Assembly: GCA_964632795.1 (NCBI GenBank)
Contig: CAZWEZ010000007.1
Span: 1 to 57,501 of the forward strand
Length of the DNA: 57,501 nt
From: CAZWEZ01 sp964632795
GTDB lineage: Bacteria > Pseudomonadota > Alphaproteobacteria > Rhodospirillales > 2-02-FULL-58-16
Direction: 5' to 3'
The translations under genes were made by a program, and so were the position numbers. The notes below the pieces were generated by a model. It saw nothing but the letters and a program-made list of their open reading frames with translations, was not told where the DNA came from and searched no databases. How positions within the stretch are numbered: position 1 is the stretch's first letter; each line of letters starts with the position of its first letter. Shown in pieces: positions 10,132 through 19,115 of this stretch.

Positions 10132-11361
10132 TCACCGATTCCCGGTCGGGGGCAACAACTCTTCGAGCAGCCGCCACACCCGATCGACGCCGATGGCGCT
10201 GATGCAGGGGAAGACGGCGCGCTTGCCGGTCCGCTTGTGGCACAGCCAGAAGCAATGGTAGCACTCCATCTCCTCGAACACGAAGCGCGCCTTGGCCGGG
10301 GTGACCTCTTGCGGGTAGGGGACGAAGCTGCCGAAGTGGCCGCCGCCGACGATGACCACGGTCGGCGTACCGAGCGCGATGCTCAGGTGGGCGGGGCCGG
10401 AATCGTTGCTGATCACGCCAGCGGCGTGGTTCATCAGGTCCAGCAGCTCCGGCAGGCTGGTCCGCCCGGTGAGGTCGATCACCCCGTCGCGTTCGGCGAT
10501 GCCCCCCATCTCGCGGGGGTCGGGCCGCTCGTCGGGGGCGCCGACGAAGACCACCCGGTAGCCGCCGTCGAGCAGGCGGCGGGCCACCTCCAGGTAGCTG
10601 GCCAGCGGCCAGCGGCGGCCCGGTTCGTTGCTGCCCGGGTTGAGAACCACATAGGGCGCTCCGGGTGCGATCGGCGGCGCCTCGCGGCGCCAGGCGATGG
10701 CCGGCGGCTCGGGCGCGATGCGGCGTCCGGCGACCGTCGAGACGAACCGGTAGTGGCGGATCACCTCGTGGGTCGGATAGACGCCGGTGTCGATGACCTC
10801 GTCGACCTGGCTCAGGTAGTAGAGGTACTCGGCGCGGGTGCGTTCGCTGATGTAGGGCTGGGAGACCACCTGGCGCGGGGCGCCGGAGACCCAGACCAGG
10901 CTGTCGGCCATCAGCGCCCGGCGCAGGTAGGAATCGCAGACCGCCACCGCCGGCGCCAGCCCGCGCACCCACAACGAGACCCTGAACCGGTACAGCGGCC
11001 GGCGGGCGTAAGCGTGCTCGTCGATGACATGGACCCGGACGCCGGCGAAGATCACCTCGGCGATCGACCCCCAACTGGTGCAGCCGAGTACCGTGATGTC
11101 GTCCGGCTCGACCCCGAAGACCTCGGCGTACTGGTCCAGCGACCTGCGGAACAGCACCATGTCGCCGATGCCGTCCATGCGCACCACCAGCACCCCGCGC
11201 GGACGGCGGAACACCGGCCAGTGGCGGGCGATCAGGTCGAGCGGTCGGAACAGCCACCACCGCCGCCGCATGCCCGCCGGCAGGGTCCGCCAGGCGCCCG
11301 AGGTGACGAACCGCGAACCGGCCGTCTTCTCCCGGAAGTGGGTGTGAGCCGTCTCGTCCAT
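10132..11361 (-). CDS. Glycosyltransferase family 9 with cysteine-rich C-terminus
   Basis: 409 residues. GT9 signatures are VLVVRMDGIGDMVLF near residue 57, YVVLNPGSNEPGRRWP, and SNDSGPAHLSIALGTPTVV. The C-terminal region holds a cysteine cluster (ECYHCFWLCHK then FPC) that suggests a metal site or disulfides; the simpler GT9 at 6795 lacks it. It is probably an LPS or surface-polysaccharide sugar transferase. The short upstream N-terminal extension is basic and aromatic (RRRWWLFRPL), possibly for membrane association. It is co-directional with the methyltransferase downstream (2-bp gap), and a PfkB kinase lies 12 bp upstream of its start region. Confidence 0.88.
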   Translation of the reverse strand: MDETAHTHFREKTAGSRFVTSGAWRTLPAGMRRRWWLFRPLDLIARHWPVFRRPRGVLVVRMDGIGDMVLFRRSLDQYAEVFGVEPDDITVLGCTSWGSIAEVIFAGVRVHVIDEHAYARRPLYRFRVSLWVRGLAPAVAVCDSYLRRALMADSLVWVSGAPRQVVSQPYISERTRAEYLYYLSQVDEVIDTGVYPTHEVIRHYRFVSTVAGRRIAPEPPAIAWRREAPPIAPGAPYVVLNPGSNEPGRRWPLASYLEVARRLLDGGYRVVFVGAPDERPDPREMGGIAERDGVIDLTGRTSLPELLDLMNHAAGVISNDSGPAHLSIALGTPTVVIVGGGHFGSFVPYPQEVTPAKARFVFEEMECYHCFWLCHKRTGKRAVFPCISAIGVDRVWRLLEELLPPTGNR

Positions 11362-11373
11362 GGTCCCGGGGCG

Positions 11374-12366
11374 TCAGCCGAACCGTCCGGCGATCAGGCG
11401 TTCCAGCGGGTCCTCGGGGCGGGCCCCGAAATGACCGATCACCGAGGCCGCCGCGATGCCGCCGATGCGCGCGCAGTCTTCCAGCGCCATCCCCCGGGTC
11501 AGACCGAAGAGGAAACCGGCGGCATAGGCGTCGCCGGCGCCGGTGGTGTCGATGACCTCGGCCACCGGCTCGGCGTCGAGGATATGGATGTCGTCGCCCG
11601 AGATCACCACCGAGCCCTTGGCGCTGCGGGTCAGGGCGGCGATCCGACAGTGGCCGCGCACCTCCTGCATGGCGGCGTCGAAGCTATCCCGGCGGTACAG
11701 GGACATGATCTCCTCGTCGTTGGCGAACAGCACGTCGACGTGGTTGTCGACCAGGTCCAGGAACTCGTCGCGGTGGCGGTCGACGCAGAACGGGTCGGAC
11801 AGACTCAGCGAGACCAGGCGCCCGGCCTCATGAGCGATGGTGGCGGCCTTGACGAAGGCCTCCTTGGCCCGCGGCGGGTCCCACAGGTAGCCCTCCAGGT
11901 AGGTCACGGCGGAAGAGGCGATCAGCGTCGCGTCGATGTCCTCGGAGCCCAGCTCGACGCAGGCCCCGAGAAAGGTCTGCATGGTCCGCTGGGCGTCGGG
12001 GGTGACCAGGATCAGGCAGCGCGCGGTGGCCGGGCCGTCGCCGGCCGGGGCGGTGTCGTAGGTCACCCCCAGGGCCCGGATGTCGTGGCCGAAGATGGCC
12101 CCCAGCTGGTCGTCGGCGACCTTGCCGACGAAGGCCCCCGAGCCGCCCAGCGAGGCCAGGCCGGCCACCGTGTTGGCCGCCGAGCCCCCGGAGCACTCGA
12201 TGGCCGGGGCCATCCGGGCGTAGATGTCCTCGGCGGTCTCGGCGTCGATCAGGGCCATGGTGCCCTTGACCATGTGGTGGGTGTTGAGGAACTCGTCCTC
12301 GGCGTAGGCCAACACGTCGACGATGGCGTTGCCGATACCGACCACGTCATAACGGGTTTCCGTCAT
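11374..12366 (-). CDS. PfkB-family carbohydrate kinase (adenosine kinase-like)
   Basis: 330 residues from ATG 12366, which has AAGGA 9 bp upstream. Ribokinase-fold signatures are YDVVGIGNAIVDVLAY at the N-terminus, the substrate-lid region CSGGSAANTVAGLASLGG, and the anion-hole/catalytic motif DTTGAGDAYAAGF in which the final Asp is the base. Alphaproteobacterial proteins of this subgroup are usually annotated adenosine kinase (adenosine + ATP to AMP). Fructokinase or another sugar kinase remains possible. It ends 12 bp before the GT9 start on the same strand, so it likely leads that three-gene transcript. Confidence 0.88.
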   Translation of the reverse strand: MTETRYDVVGIGNAIVDVLAYAEDEFLNTHHMVKGTMALIDAETAEDIYARMAPAIECSGGSAANTVAGLASLGGSGAFVGKVADDQLGAIFGHDIRALGVTYDTAPAGDGPATARCLILVTPDAQRTMQTFLGACVELGSEDIDATLIASSAVTYLEGYLWDPPRAKEAFVKAATIAHEAGRLVSLSLSDPFCVDRHRDEFLDLVDNHVDVLFANDEEIMSLYRRDSFDAAMQEVRGHCRIAALTRSAKGSVVISGDDIHILDAEPVAEVIDTTGAGDAYAAGFLFGLTRGMALEDCARIGGIAAASVIGHFGARPEDPLERLIAGRFG

Positions 12367-12537
12367 CGGCTGTCCTTTGCGCGATCCGGGCGGGGCGAAA
12401 CTCCGACTCGCGGAGTATACCCGCGCCGGGGCCGGGAACAAACGCCGCGAAGGGGAAGACGGGCTTGCGGCTCGGGGTCGGGGCGGATAAACAGGCGGAA
12501 CCCGATCCCTCGCCAACCGCTTATTCGGAAACCTTTC

Positions 12538-13209
12538 GTGTTCGCAGCCTTCTCCAAAGCGATCGGCCAACTGGGCGATCCGGCCATGCGCCGGGCGGTG
12601 TGGTCCGGGCTGATCGTCGCCGTCGTCGTCTTCGCCGCCCTGTGGTCGGTGATCGGCTATCTGCTGGCCAACACCGCGCTGTTCGATTGGGGCTGGCTGG
12701 AGACCGTAACCGACATCCTCGGCGGTCTGGCCACCCTGATCCTGACCTGGGTGCTGTTCCCCGGCATCGTCTCCAGCGTCATCGCCCTGATGCTGGAGGG
12801 CATCGCCGCCGCCGTCGAGGCCCGCCACTATCCCCATCTCGGCCCGGCCCCCGGGCTGCCGTTTTCCCAAACCCTGGCGACCACCTTGAAGTTCCTGGCG
12901 GCGATGGTCCTGCTCAACCTGGCGATTCTGGTGTTCCTGTTCGTGCCGCCGGTTTTCCCTTTTGTCTTCTACGGCGTTAACGGCTATCTTCTTAGCCGTG
13001 AATATTTCGAGATGGTGGCGTTCCGACGGCTCGGCCCGGCCGACGCCAGGTCCCTGAGAAAGGCGCACCGGGGGCAGCTGTTCGTGGCCGGAGTGGTCGT
13101 CGCTTTCCTGTTGACGGTGCCGGTGGTCAACCTGCTGGCGCCGGTCGTCGCCACCGCCGTCATGGTTCACCTGTTCGAGGCCTGGCGGCCGAATGTGCGC
13201 GCCGCCTAG
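12538..13209 (+). CDS. EI24/CysZ-family membrane protein
   Basis: 223 residues from GTG 12538 (GGAAA upstream). Four to six hydrophobic segments, the LFPGIVSSVIALMLEGIAAA region and the short motif FVFYGVNGYLLSREYFEMVA match the EI24 domain family, which includes the sulfate transporter CysZ. Alphaproteobacterial EI24 proteins are mostly uncharacterised. CysZ identity would fit the cysK gene about 4 kb downstream, but this is only a suggestion. It is followed after 29 bp by a bactofilin gene on the same strand and is divergent from the PfkB gene. Confidence 0.85.
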   Translation: MFAAFSKAIGQLGDPAMRRAVWSGLIVAVVVFAALWSVIGYLLANTALFDWGWLETVTDILGGLATLILTWVLFPGIVSSVIALMLEGIAAAVEARHYPHLGPAPGLPFSQTLATTLKFLAAMVLLNLAILVFLFVPPVFPFVFYGVNGYLLSREYFEMVAFRRLGPADARSLRKAHRGQLFVAGVVVAFLLTVPVVNLLAPVVATAVMVHLFEAWRPNVRAA

Positions 13210-13238
13210 GCAAACCCGCGCGAGGGGGACGAAAGATC

Positions 13239-13853
13239 ATGTTCCGCAAGACCAAAGGCGACGACGAGGGCCCCGACAAGCCAGCTTCGGGCGACGGCAA
13301 GGACATCGACGCCCCGCCCCTGAAGCCCTTTTCCAGGAAGGGCTCCCACACCCCGGGCAAGCCGCCCTCGGCGACCTCCTTCCGCCCCGAGATTCCGCGC
13401 CGCGTGGTCGACATCCCGGTCGCCCCGCGCGCCGCCAAGCGCAGCCGCCCCGGCGACGCCGACGGCAAGCGGCTGATCGTCGGCCGCGACATCTGCCTGA
13501 GCGGCGAGATCACGTCGTGCGACAAGCTGGTGATCGAGGGCCGGGTCGAGGCCTCGCTGTCCGACGCGCGGGTCATCGAGGTCTCGCCGACCGGGTACTT
13601 CAAGGGCGACGCCCAGGTCGAGGAGGCCGACATCAGCGGCCGCTACGAAGGGACCCTGATCGCCCACAAAAAGCTGATCGTGAGGGCCAGCGGACGGGTC
13701 AGCGGCTCGATCCGTTACGGGCGCATCGTCATCGAATCCGGCGGCGAGATCGCCGGCGATATGCAGAGCCTGGGCGACGGCGACCCGGCGACCGCCGACG
13801 CCCCCGCCCAACCCGCCGACGCCAAACCCGACGTCCCTTCGGAAGAGACTTGA
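13239..13853 (+). CDS. Bactofilin (polymer-forming cytoskeletal protein)
   Basis: 204 residues. A disordered, charged, proline-rich N-terminal tail (about 1-75) precedes the bactofilin beta-helix (about 78-180) with its repeated glycine/hydrophobic rungs (CDKLVIEGRVEA, ISGRYEGTLIA, YGRIVIESGGEIAGDM). Bactofilins polymerise without nucleotide on the inner face of the membrane and position cell-wall enzymes or other machinery. Here the neighbours are an EI24 membrane protein upstream and a lipoprotein whose start overlaps this stop by 4 bp. The usual M23 peptidase partner is not adjacent. Confidence 0.93.
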   Translation: MFRKTKGDDEGPDKPASGDGKDIDAPPLKPFSRKGSHTPGKPPSATSFRPEIPRRVVDIPVAPRAAKRSRPGDADGKRLIVGRDICLSGEITSCDKLVIEGRVEASLSDARVIEVSPTGYFKGDAQVEEADISGRYEGTLIAHKKLIVRASGRVSGSIRYGRIVIESGGEIAGDMQSLGDGDPATADAPAQPADAKPDVPSEET

Positions 13854-14368
13854 GCCGGCCTCTTCGTTCGGCGGTGGCGGTGGCGGTGGCGGCGGTGGCG
13901 GTGTTCGCCGCCGCCTGCGACCTGATCCCTTCGGACGACGGTCCCCTCCCCCAGGCGACGCCGCCGGTCGAGAAGAGCGTGGCGGCGTCGACCGAGGACA
14001 CCGCCACGGCGCCGCCGCCGGCGCCGGAACCCCAGCCCACGGGGACCCTGAGGCCGAGCCTACCCGAGGCCCGTGTAACGGCGGTCCCCGAGACCTTCCC
14101 CGATCCCGGCGAACTGTTGGGTCTCGACCGCGACGCCGTGTCGGCGCTGCTGGGGCGGCCGGAACTGCTGCGCCGCGACCCGCCCGCCGAGTTGTGGCAG
14201 TACCAGGACACGGCCTGCATCCTGGATTTGTTCCTGTACCAGCGCCAGGGCGGCGGGGCCTACACGGTGGCCCATTTCGAGGTCCGTGGGCGCAGCGTGG
14301 TCAGGGTCTCGGCCAAGGATTGCCTGCGCGCCCTGTTCCAGGCCCGGCACCACAAGCAGGCCGGCTGA
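13850..14368 (+). CDS. Lipoprotein with SmpA/OmlA-like C-terminal region
   Basis: 172 residues if translation begins at TTG 13850, which overlaps the bactofilin stop as TTGA. Upstream the frame stays open only as a shadow of the bactofilin gene. This start gives a clean signal peptide: SRPLR, an Ala/Val-rich core, and the lipobox AAAC with Cys near residue 23. A proline/threonine-rich linker follows, then a compact region (LLGLDRDAVSALLGRPELLR, then ELWQYQDTACILDLFLY) resembling the SmpA/OmlA fold. It is probably an outer-membrane or periplasmic lipoprotein translationally coupled to bactofilin. The molecular role is unknown. Confidence 0.75.
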   Translation: MSRPLRSAVAVAVAAVAVFAAACDLIPSDDGPLPQATPPVEKSVAASTEDTATAPPPAPEPQPTGTLRPSLPEARVTAVPETFPDPGELLGLDRDAVSALLGRPELLRRDPPAELWQYQDTACILDLFLYQRQGGGAYTVAHFEVRGRSVVRVSAKDCLRALFQARHHKQAG

Positions 14369-14481
14369 TCCAGGACACGAGCGACATCGCCGCGGGATGG
14401 CGGCGAATCATCGCTTGCACGAAGCCTTGTGTATGTTTAAATTAATCACACAATTTCCCCGTTAAATATGCCGGAGCGACC

Positions 14482-15693
14482 GTGCCCGACCCCCACCGCA
14501 TCCTGCTGATCGTCTCCGGAGGCATCGCCGCCTGCAAGTGCCCGGAGCTGATCCGCCGGCTGCGCGAGCATGGGTTCGCGGTCCGCTGCATCCTGACCCG
14601 GGGCGGCGCCCGGTTCGTCACCCCGCTGTCGCTGGCCGCGCTCAGCGAGGACCGGGTCTACGAGGACCTGTTCTCGTTGACCGACGAGAGCGAGATGGGC
14701 CACATCCGCCTGTCCCGGGAAGCCGCCCTGGTGCTGGTCGCCCCGGCGACCGCCAACATCCTGGCCAGGATGGCCGTTGGCATCGCCGACGACCTGGCGA
14801 CCACCACCCTGCTGGCCACCGACAAGCCGGTGATGGTGGCCCCGGCGATGAACGTGGCGATGTGGAACCACCCCGCCACCCAAGCCAACCTGGCGACCCT
14901 GGAAGGGCGCGGGGTGATGCGCGTCGGTCCGTTCGAGGGCGACATGGCGTGCGGCGAATGGGGCATGGGCCGGATGGCCGAGCCCGACGACATCGTCGCC
15001 GCCGTCGAGGCCTTCTTCCATGCCTCGGGGCGGCTGCGCGACCGCCGCGCCCTGGTCACCAGCGGCCCCACCCACGAGGCCCTCGATCCGGTGCGCTACC
15101 TGACCAACCGCTCCTCGGGCAAGCAGGGCCACGCCATCGCCGCCGCGCTGGCCCGGCTGGGAGCGCAAACGACGCTCGTTTCGGGACCGACACATTTGGC
15201 CGATCCGCCGGGGGTCGGCGTCGTTCACGTCGAATCCGCCGAGCACATGCTGGACGCCTGCAAGCGGGCGCTGCCGGTGGACGTCGCGGTGTGCGCGGCC
15301 GCCGTCACCGACTGGCGGGTCGCCGAGCCGGCCGCCGCCAAGCTCAAGAAGGACAAGGACCGGGGACCGCCGTCCCTGGAGCTGGTCGAGACCCCGGACA
15401 TCCTGGCGGCGCTCGGCGCCCCCGGCGCGGAGCGCCCCCGGCTGGTGATCGGCTTCGCCGCCGAGACCGAGCAGGTGGTCGCCGGGGGGCGCGCCAAGCG
15501 CCAAGCCAAGGGCTGCGACTGGATCCTCGCCAACGACGTCTCGCCGACCGCCGGCACCTTCGGCGGCGACTCCAACACCGTGCACCTGATCGCCGGCCCC
15601 GAGCAGGTCGAGGACTGGCCGCGGATGACCAAGGCCGAGGTCGCCGAGCGCCTGGCCGAACGCATCGCCGAGGCCCTGGAGGACGGGCGATGA
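14482..15693 (+). CDS. coaBC: Bifunctional phosphopantothenoylcysteine decarboxylase/synthetase
   Basis: 403 residues from GTG 14482 with GGAG upstream. It carries out two steps of CoA synthesis: ligation of cysteine to 4'-phosphopantothenate (CoaB, C-terminal) and decarboxylation (CoaC, flavin-dependent, N-terminal). Catalytic residues of the CoaC half are visible: H74 (EMGHIRLS), N124 in PAMNVAMW, and C157 in DMACGEWGMG. The CoaB half opens at LVTSGPTHEALDPVRYLTNR and contains AAVTDWR and the KxKK loop. The stop overlaps dut as ATGA. Confidence 0.97.
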   Translation: MPDPHRILLIVSGGIAACKCPELIRRLREHGFAVRCILTRGGARFVTPLSLAALSEDRVYEDLFSLTDESEMGHIRLSREAALVLVAPATANILARMAVGIADDLATTTLLATDKPVMVAPAMNVAMWNHPATQANLATLEGRGVMRVGPFEGDMACGEWGMGRMAEPDDIVAAVEAFFHASGRLRDRRALVTSGPTHEALDPVRYLTNRSSGKQGHAIAAALARLGAQTTLVSGPTHLADPPGVGVVHVESAEHMLDACKRALPVDVAVCAAAVTDWRVAEPAAAKLKKDKDRGPPSLELVETPDILAALGAPGAERPRLVIGFAAETEQVVAGGRAKRQAKGCDWILANDVSPTAGTFGGDSNTVHLIAGPEQVEDWPRMTKAEVAERLAERIAEALEDGR

Positions 15694-16145
15694 ACGCCCT
15701 CGAGGTGACCATCGTGCGCCTGCCCCACGGCGCCGACCTGCCCCTTCCGGTCCCGGCCACCCCCAACAGCGCCGGGGTCGACCTGCTGGCGGCGGTCGAG
15801 GGGCCGGTGGTCCTGAAGCCCGGGATGCGGGCCCTGATTCCCGCGGGCATCGCCATCGCCCTGCCGTCCGGCTACGAGGCCCAGGTCCGGCCGCGCTCGG
15901 GCCTGGCGCTCGAGCACGGGGTGACGGTGCTCAACGCGCCGGGCACCATCGACGCCGACTACCGGGGAGAGATCGGGGTGGTCCTGGTCAACCTGGGCGA
16001 CGAGTTGTTCCGCATCGAGCGCGGCATGCGGATCGCCCAGATGGTGGTCGGAGCGGTCGGCCCGGTGGCCTGGAACGAAGTCGAACGGCTGCCCGAGAGC
16101 GTCCGCGGCGACGGCGGTTTCGGTTCCACCGGCACCGGAAAGTAA
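15690..16145 (+). CDS. dut: dUTP diphosphatase (dUTPase)
   Basis: 151 residues starting at ATG 15690, overlapping the coaBC stop by 4 bp. It hydrolyses dUTP to dUMP, keeping uracil out of DNA and supplying dTMP synthesis. All five trimeric-dUTPase motifs are visible: SAGVDLLAA; RPRSGLA; VLNAPGTIDADYRGEI, which contains the catalytic Asp; RIAQMVV; and the C-terminal flexible GDGGFGSTG. The coaBC-dut pairing is common in proteobacteria. Confidence 0.97.
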   Translation: MNALEVTIVRLPHGADLPLPVPATPNSAGVDLLAAVEGPVVLKPGMRALIPAGIAIALPSGYEAQVRPRSGLALEHGVTVLNAPGTIDADYRGEIGVVLVNLGDELFRIERGMRIAQMVVGAVGPVAWNEVERLPESVRGDGGFGSTGTGK

Positions 16146-16157
16146 GAGTGAGTGGCC

Positions 16158-16613
16158 ATGTTGCGACTGTCAAACAAGATGTTGTTCGCCATCGAGGCGG
16201 TCCTCGACATTGCCTTCCACGCCGGTGGCGGTCCGGTCCAGAGCCGCGAGATCACCCGCCGCCAGGGCATCCCCCGGCGCTATCTGGAACAGGCGCTTCA
16301 GCACCTGGTCCGCAGCGGGGTGCTGGTCGGCGTCCGCGGCCCGCGGGGCGGCTACCGGCTGGCCCGCGAGCGCCGGCGGATCACCGTCGGCGACATCGTC
16401 CGGGTGGTCCGGGAGATGGAGACCGACAACGACCCCCTGCAGGACGGCGGCGGATCGGAACTGGGCCGCAAGGTGGTGCACCCGATGTGGGCGGGGCTGC
16501 AGGACGACATCATGTCCCGCCTCGACGTCATTACCATCGACGACCTGTGCACCCAGGCCAACGATTCGGGAATCGTCAGCGAAGGCAGCAAGAAACTCGA
16601 CTTTTCCATATGA
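16158..16613 (+). CDS. Rrf2-family transcriptional regulator next to cysK
   Basis: About 151 residues from ATG 16158; an in-frame GTG at 16152 is an alternative start. Winged-helix Rrf2 features are LSNKMLFAIEAVLDIAFHAG, the recognition helix region IPRRYLEQALQHLVRSGVL, and the wing VRGPRGGYRLARE. The three-cysteine Fe-S cluster of IscR/NsrR is absent: the only Cys lies near the C-terminus in DDLCTQ. It is therefore more like CymR, a Cys-cluster-free Rrf2 protein that represses cysteine genes and uses CysK as a partner in Firmicutes. The cysK gene starts 13 bp downstream, which supports that reading. Confidence 0.92.
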   Translation: MLRLSNKMLFAIEAVLDIAFHAGGGPVQSREITRRQGIPRRYLEQALQHLVRSGVLVGVRGPRGGYRLARERRRITVGDIVRVVREMETDNDPLQDGGGSELGRKVVHPMWAGLQDDIMSRLDVITIDDLCTQANDSGIVSEGSKKLDFSI

Positions 16614-16626
16614 AAGAGACCACGTC

Positions 16627-17598
<972 letters not shown>

Positions 17599-17610
<12 letters not shown>

Positions 17611-17764
17611 ATCATCTAAATTGCACCCCTACGATCGCTTTTCCCGTCCCCTCGGGGCGTCGGAAGGGCTTGTCGATGGGCCGGCATCGCCCGCGCCTTC
17701 CCTCCTGCCGAGGAAACGGGAAAAGCGATCGTAGGGATGCAATTTAGATGATTCAGGACACTAG
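17599..17764. mobile_element. MITE-like element at the cysK/moeB junction
   Basis: Inverted repeats of 49 bp with one mismatch (17599-17647 and 17716-17764, beginning CTAGTGTCCTGAATCATC) flank a GC-rich centre of about 68 bp. No ORF for a transposase exists. CTAG at both ends is a plausible target duplication; some IS5-family elements (the IS427 group) use YTAR targets, but the assignment is inferred. The left end supplies the cysK stop codon. The right end carries an in-frame ATG (17748) eight codons upstream of the native-looking moeB start. Not related in sequence to the 9125-9387 element. Confidence 0.85.
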
Positions 17765-17771
17765 CCTGACG

Positions 17772-18548
17772 ATGGACTTCGGCGAGGACCAGATCCAGCG
17801 CTACGCCCGCCATATCCTGCTCCGCGAGGTCGGCGGCGAGGGACAGGCCAAGCTGCTGGAGTCCAAGGTGCTGGTGGTCGGCGCCGGCGGGCTGGGGTCG
17901 CCGGTCCTGCTCTACCTGGCCGCCGCCGGGGTCGGCACGCTGGGCGTCATCGACGACGACGTGGTCGACCTCTCCAACCTCCAGCGCCAGGTGGTCCACA
18001 CCACCGACGGCATCGGCCGGCCCAAGGTGGAGAGCGCCAAGGAGACACTGGCCGCCATCAACCCCGAGGTCCGCGTCATCACCCACAACCGGCGCCTCGA
18101 CGCGGGCAACGTCGCCGAGGTGATCTCCGGATACGACCTGGTGGCCGACGGCTGCGACAACTTCGAGACCCGGTTCCTGGTCAACGACGCCTGCTATTTC
18201 GCCGCCAAGCCCCTGGTCTCGGCGGCTATTCTCCGCTTCGACGGCCAGGTGTCGACCTTCAAGGCCTACGCCGGGGGGCCGTGCTACCGCTGCCTGTTCC
18301 GCGAGCCGCCGCCCCCGGGCCTGATCCCCACCTGCGCCGAGGCCGGGGTGCTGGGGGCGCTGTGCGGGATGCTGGGCTCGCTGCAGGCGACCGAAGTCCT
18401 CAAGGAGCTGCTCGGCATCGGCGACGGGCTGTCCGGGTGGCTGGTGATCTACGACGCGCTGGCCGTCACCTTCCGCAAGATCAAGGTGGGCAAGGACCCC
18501 GGCTGCCCCCTGTGCGGCGACTCGCCGACCATCACCGGCCTCGGCTAG
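17772..18548 (+). CDS. moeB: MoeB/ThiF/HesA-family E1-like adenylyltransferase
   Basis: 258 residues from ATG 17772, where family similarity begins (DFGEDQIQRYARHILL). An element-derived in-frame ATG at 17748 would add MIQDTSLT. The enzyme adenylates the C-terminal glycine of a small ubiquitin-like sulfur carrier (MoaD or ThiS type) for thiocarboxylate formation. Visible features are the nucleotide-binding VVGAGGLGSPVLLYLAAAGV, DLSNLQRQ, and two CxxC zinc pairs (PCYRC and CPLC). There is no rhodanese domain. It follows cysK, which suggests sulfur transfer. MoeB versus ThiF cannot be separated here. Confidence 0.88.
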   Translation: MDFGEDQIQRYARHILLREVGGEGQAKLLESKVLVVGAGGLGSPVLLYLAAAGVGTLGVIDDDVVDLSNLQRQVVHTTDGIGRPKVESAKETLAAINPEVRVITHNRRLDAGNVAEVISGYDLVADGCDNFETRFLVNDACYFAAKPLVSAAILRFDGQVSTFKAYAGGPCYRCLFREPPPPGLIPTCAEAGVLGALCGMLGSLQATEVLKELLGIGDGLSGWLVIYDALAVTFRKIKVGKDPGCPLCGDSPTITGLG

Positions 18549-18551
18549 GGA

Positions 18552-19115
18552 TTATTTCTTCCGCCGCACCAGGACGTAGAGCGCCCCCTCGCCGCCGTCG
18601 CGGGGCGCGGCGTGGGAGAAGGCGATCATGCGCGAGCGGTTGGGCGGCTGGTTGAGCCACCCGGGAACCGCCCCGCGCAGCACCCCGGACTTGCCGGTGA
18701 TGACCAGAACGCAGCGCCGACCGGCCCCCTGGCAGGCCTCGAGGAAGGCGGACAGCGCCCGATGGGCCTCGATCTGGGTCAGGCCGTGGAGGTCGATCCG
18801 GGCCTCGATCGCCATCTGCCCGCGCTTGAGCCGCAGCGCCGTGCGCCGATCGACCCCGGCCATCGAGCCGTGGCCGAGCTCGGGCAGGCGCGGCGAGGGG
18901 GGTGGCGGCGGGACCTCGGGCGGCGGAGCCGTCTTCTCCGGATCGCCGGCGGCCGGCGGCGGCGGGGTGTCGTCGAGGCCGGCCGGCGGCGTGGGCAGCG
19001 GCGCTTTGTCGCGCCCCGACAACGGTACGACGCCGTCGGTCACCCGGCGCCACAGGTCGCTCTCCTCGCCGCGCAGCGGACGCCCGCGACGGGGCGGCCG
19101 GGCGGCCGGGATCAT
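18552..19115 (-). CDS. Smr-domain protein
   Basis: 187 residues. A proline-rich, low-complexity N-terminal half leads into a C-terminal Smr domain (about 105-187) with the diagnostic DLHGLTQIEAHRAL and ITGKSGVLRGAVPGWL. Smr domains are nucleases or nucleic-acid-binding modules; stand-alone bacterial versions are poorly characterised. ATG 19115 overlaps the lutC stop as ATGA, so translation is coupled. In many alphaproteobacteria smr directly follows mltA and tim44; here the lut genes lie in between. It is convergent with moeB, with 3 bp between the stop codons. Confidence 0.92.
   Translation of the reverse strand: MIPAARPPRRGRPLRGEESDLWRRVTDGVVPLSGRDKAPLPTPPAGLDDTPPPPAAGDPEKTAPPPEVPPPPPSPRLPELGHGSMAGVDRRTALRLKRGQMAIEARIDLHGLTQIEAHRALSAFLEACQGAGRRCVLVITGKSGVLRGAVPGWLNQPPNRSRMIAFSHAAPRDGGEGALYVLVRRKK

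Noticed and set aside
14388..14405. A 6-bp GC hairpin after the SmpA-like lipoprotein as a terminator
   Set aside because: Short stem and no T-run; common by chance at this GC content.
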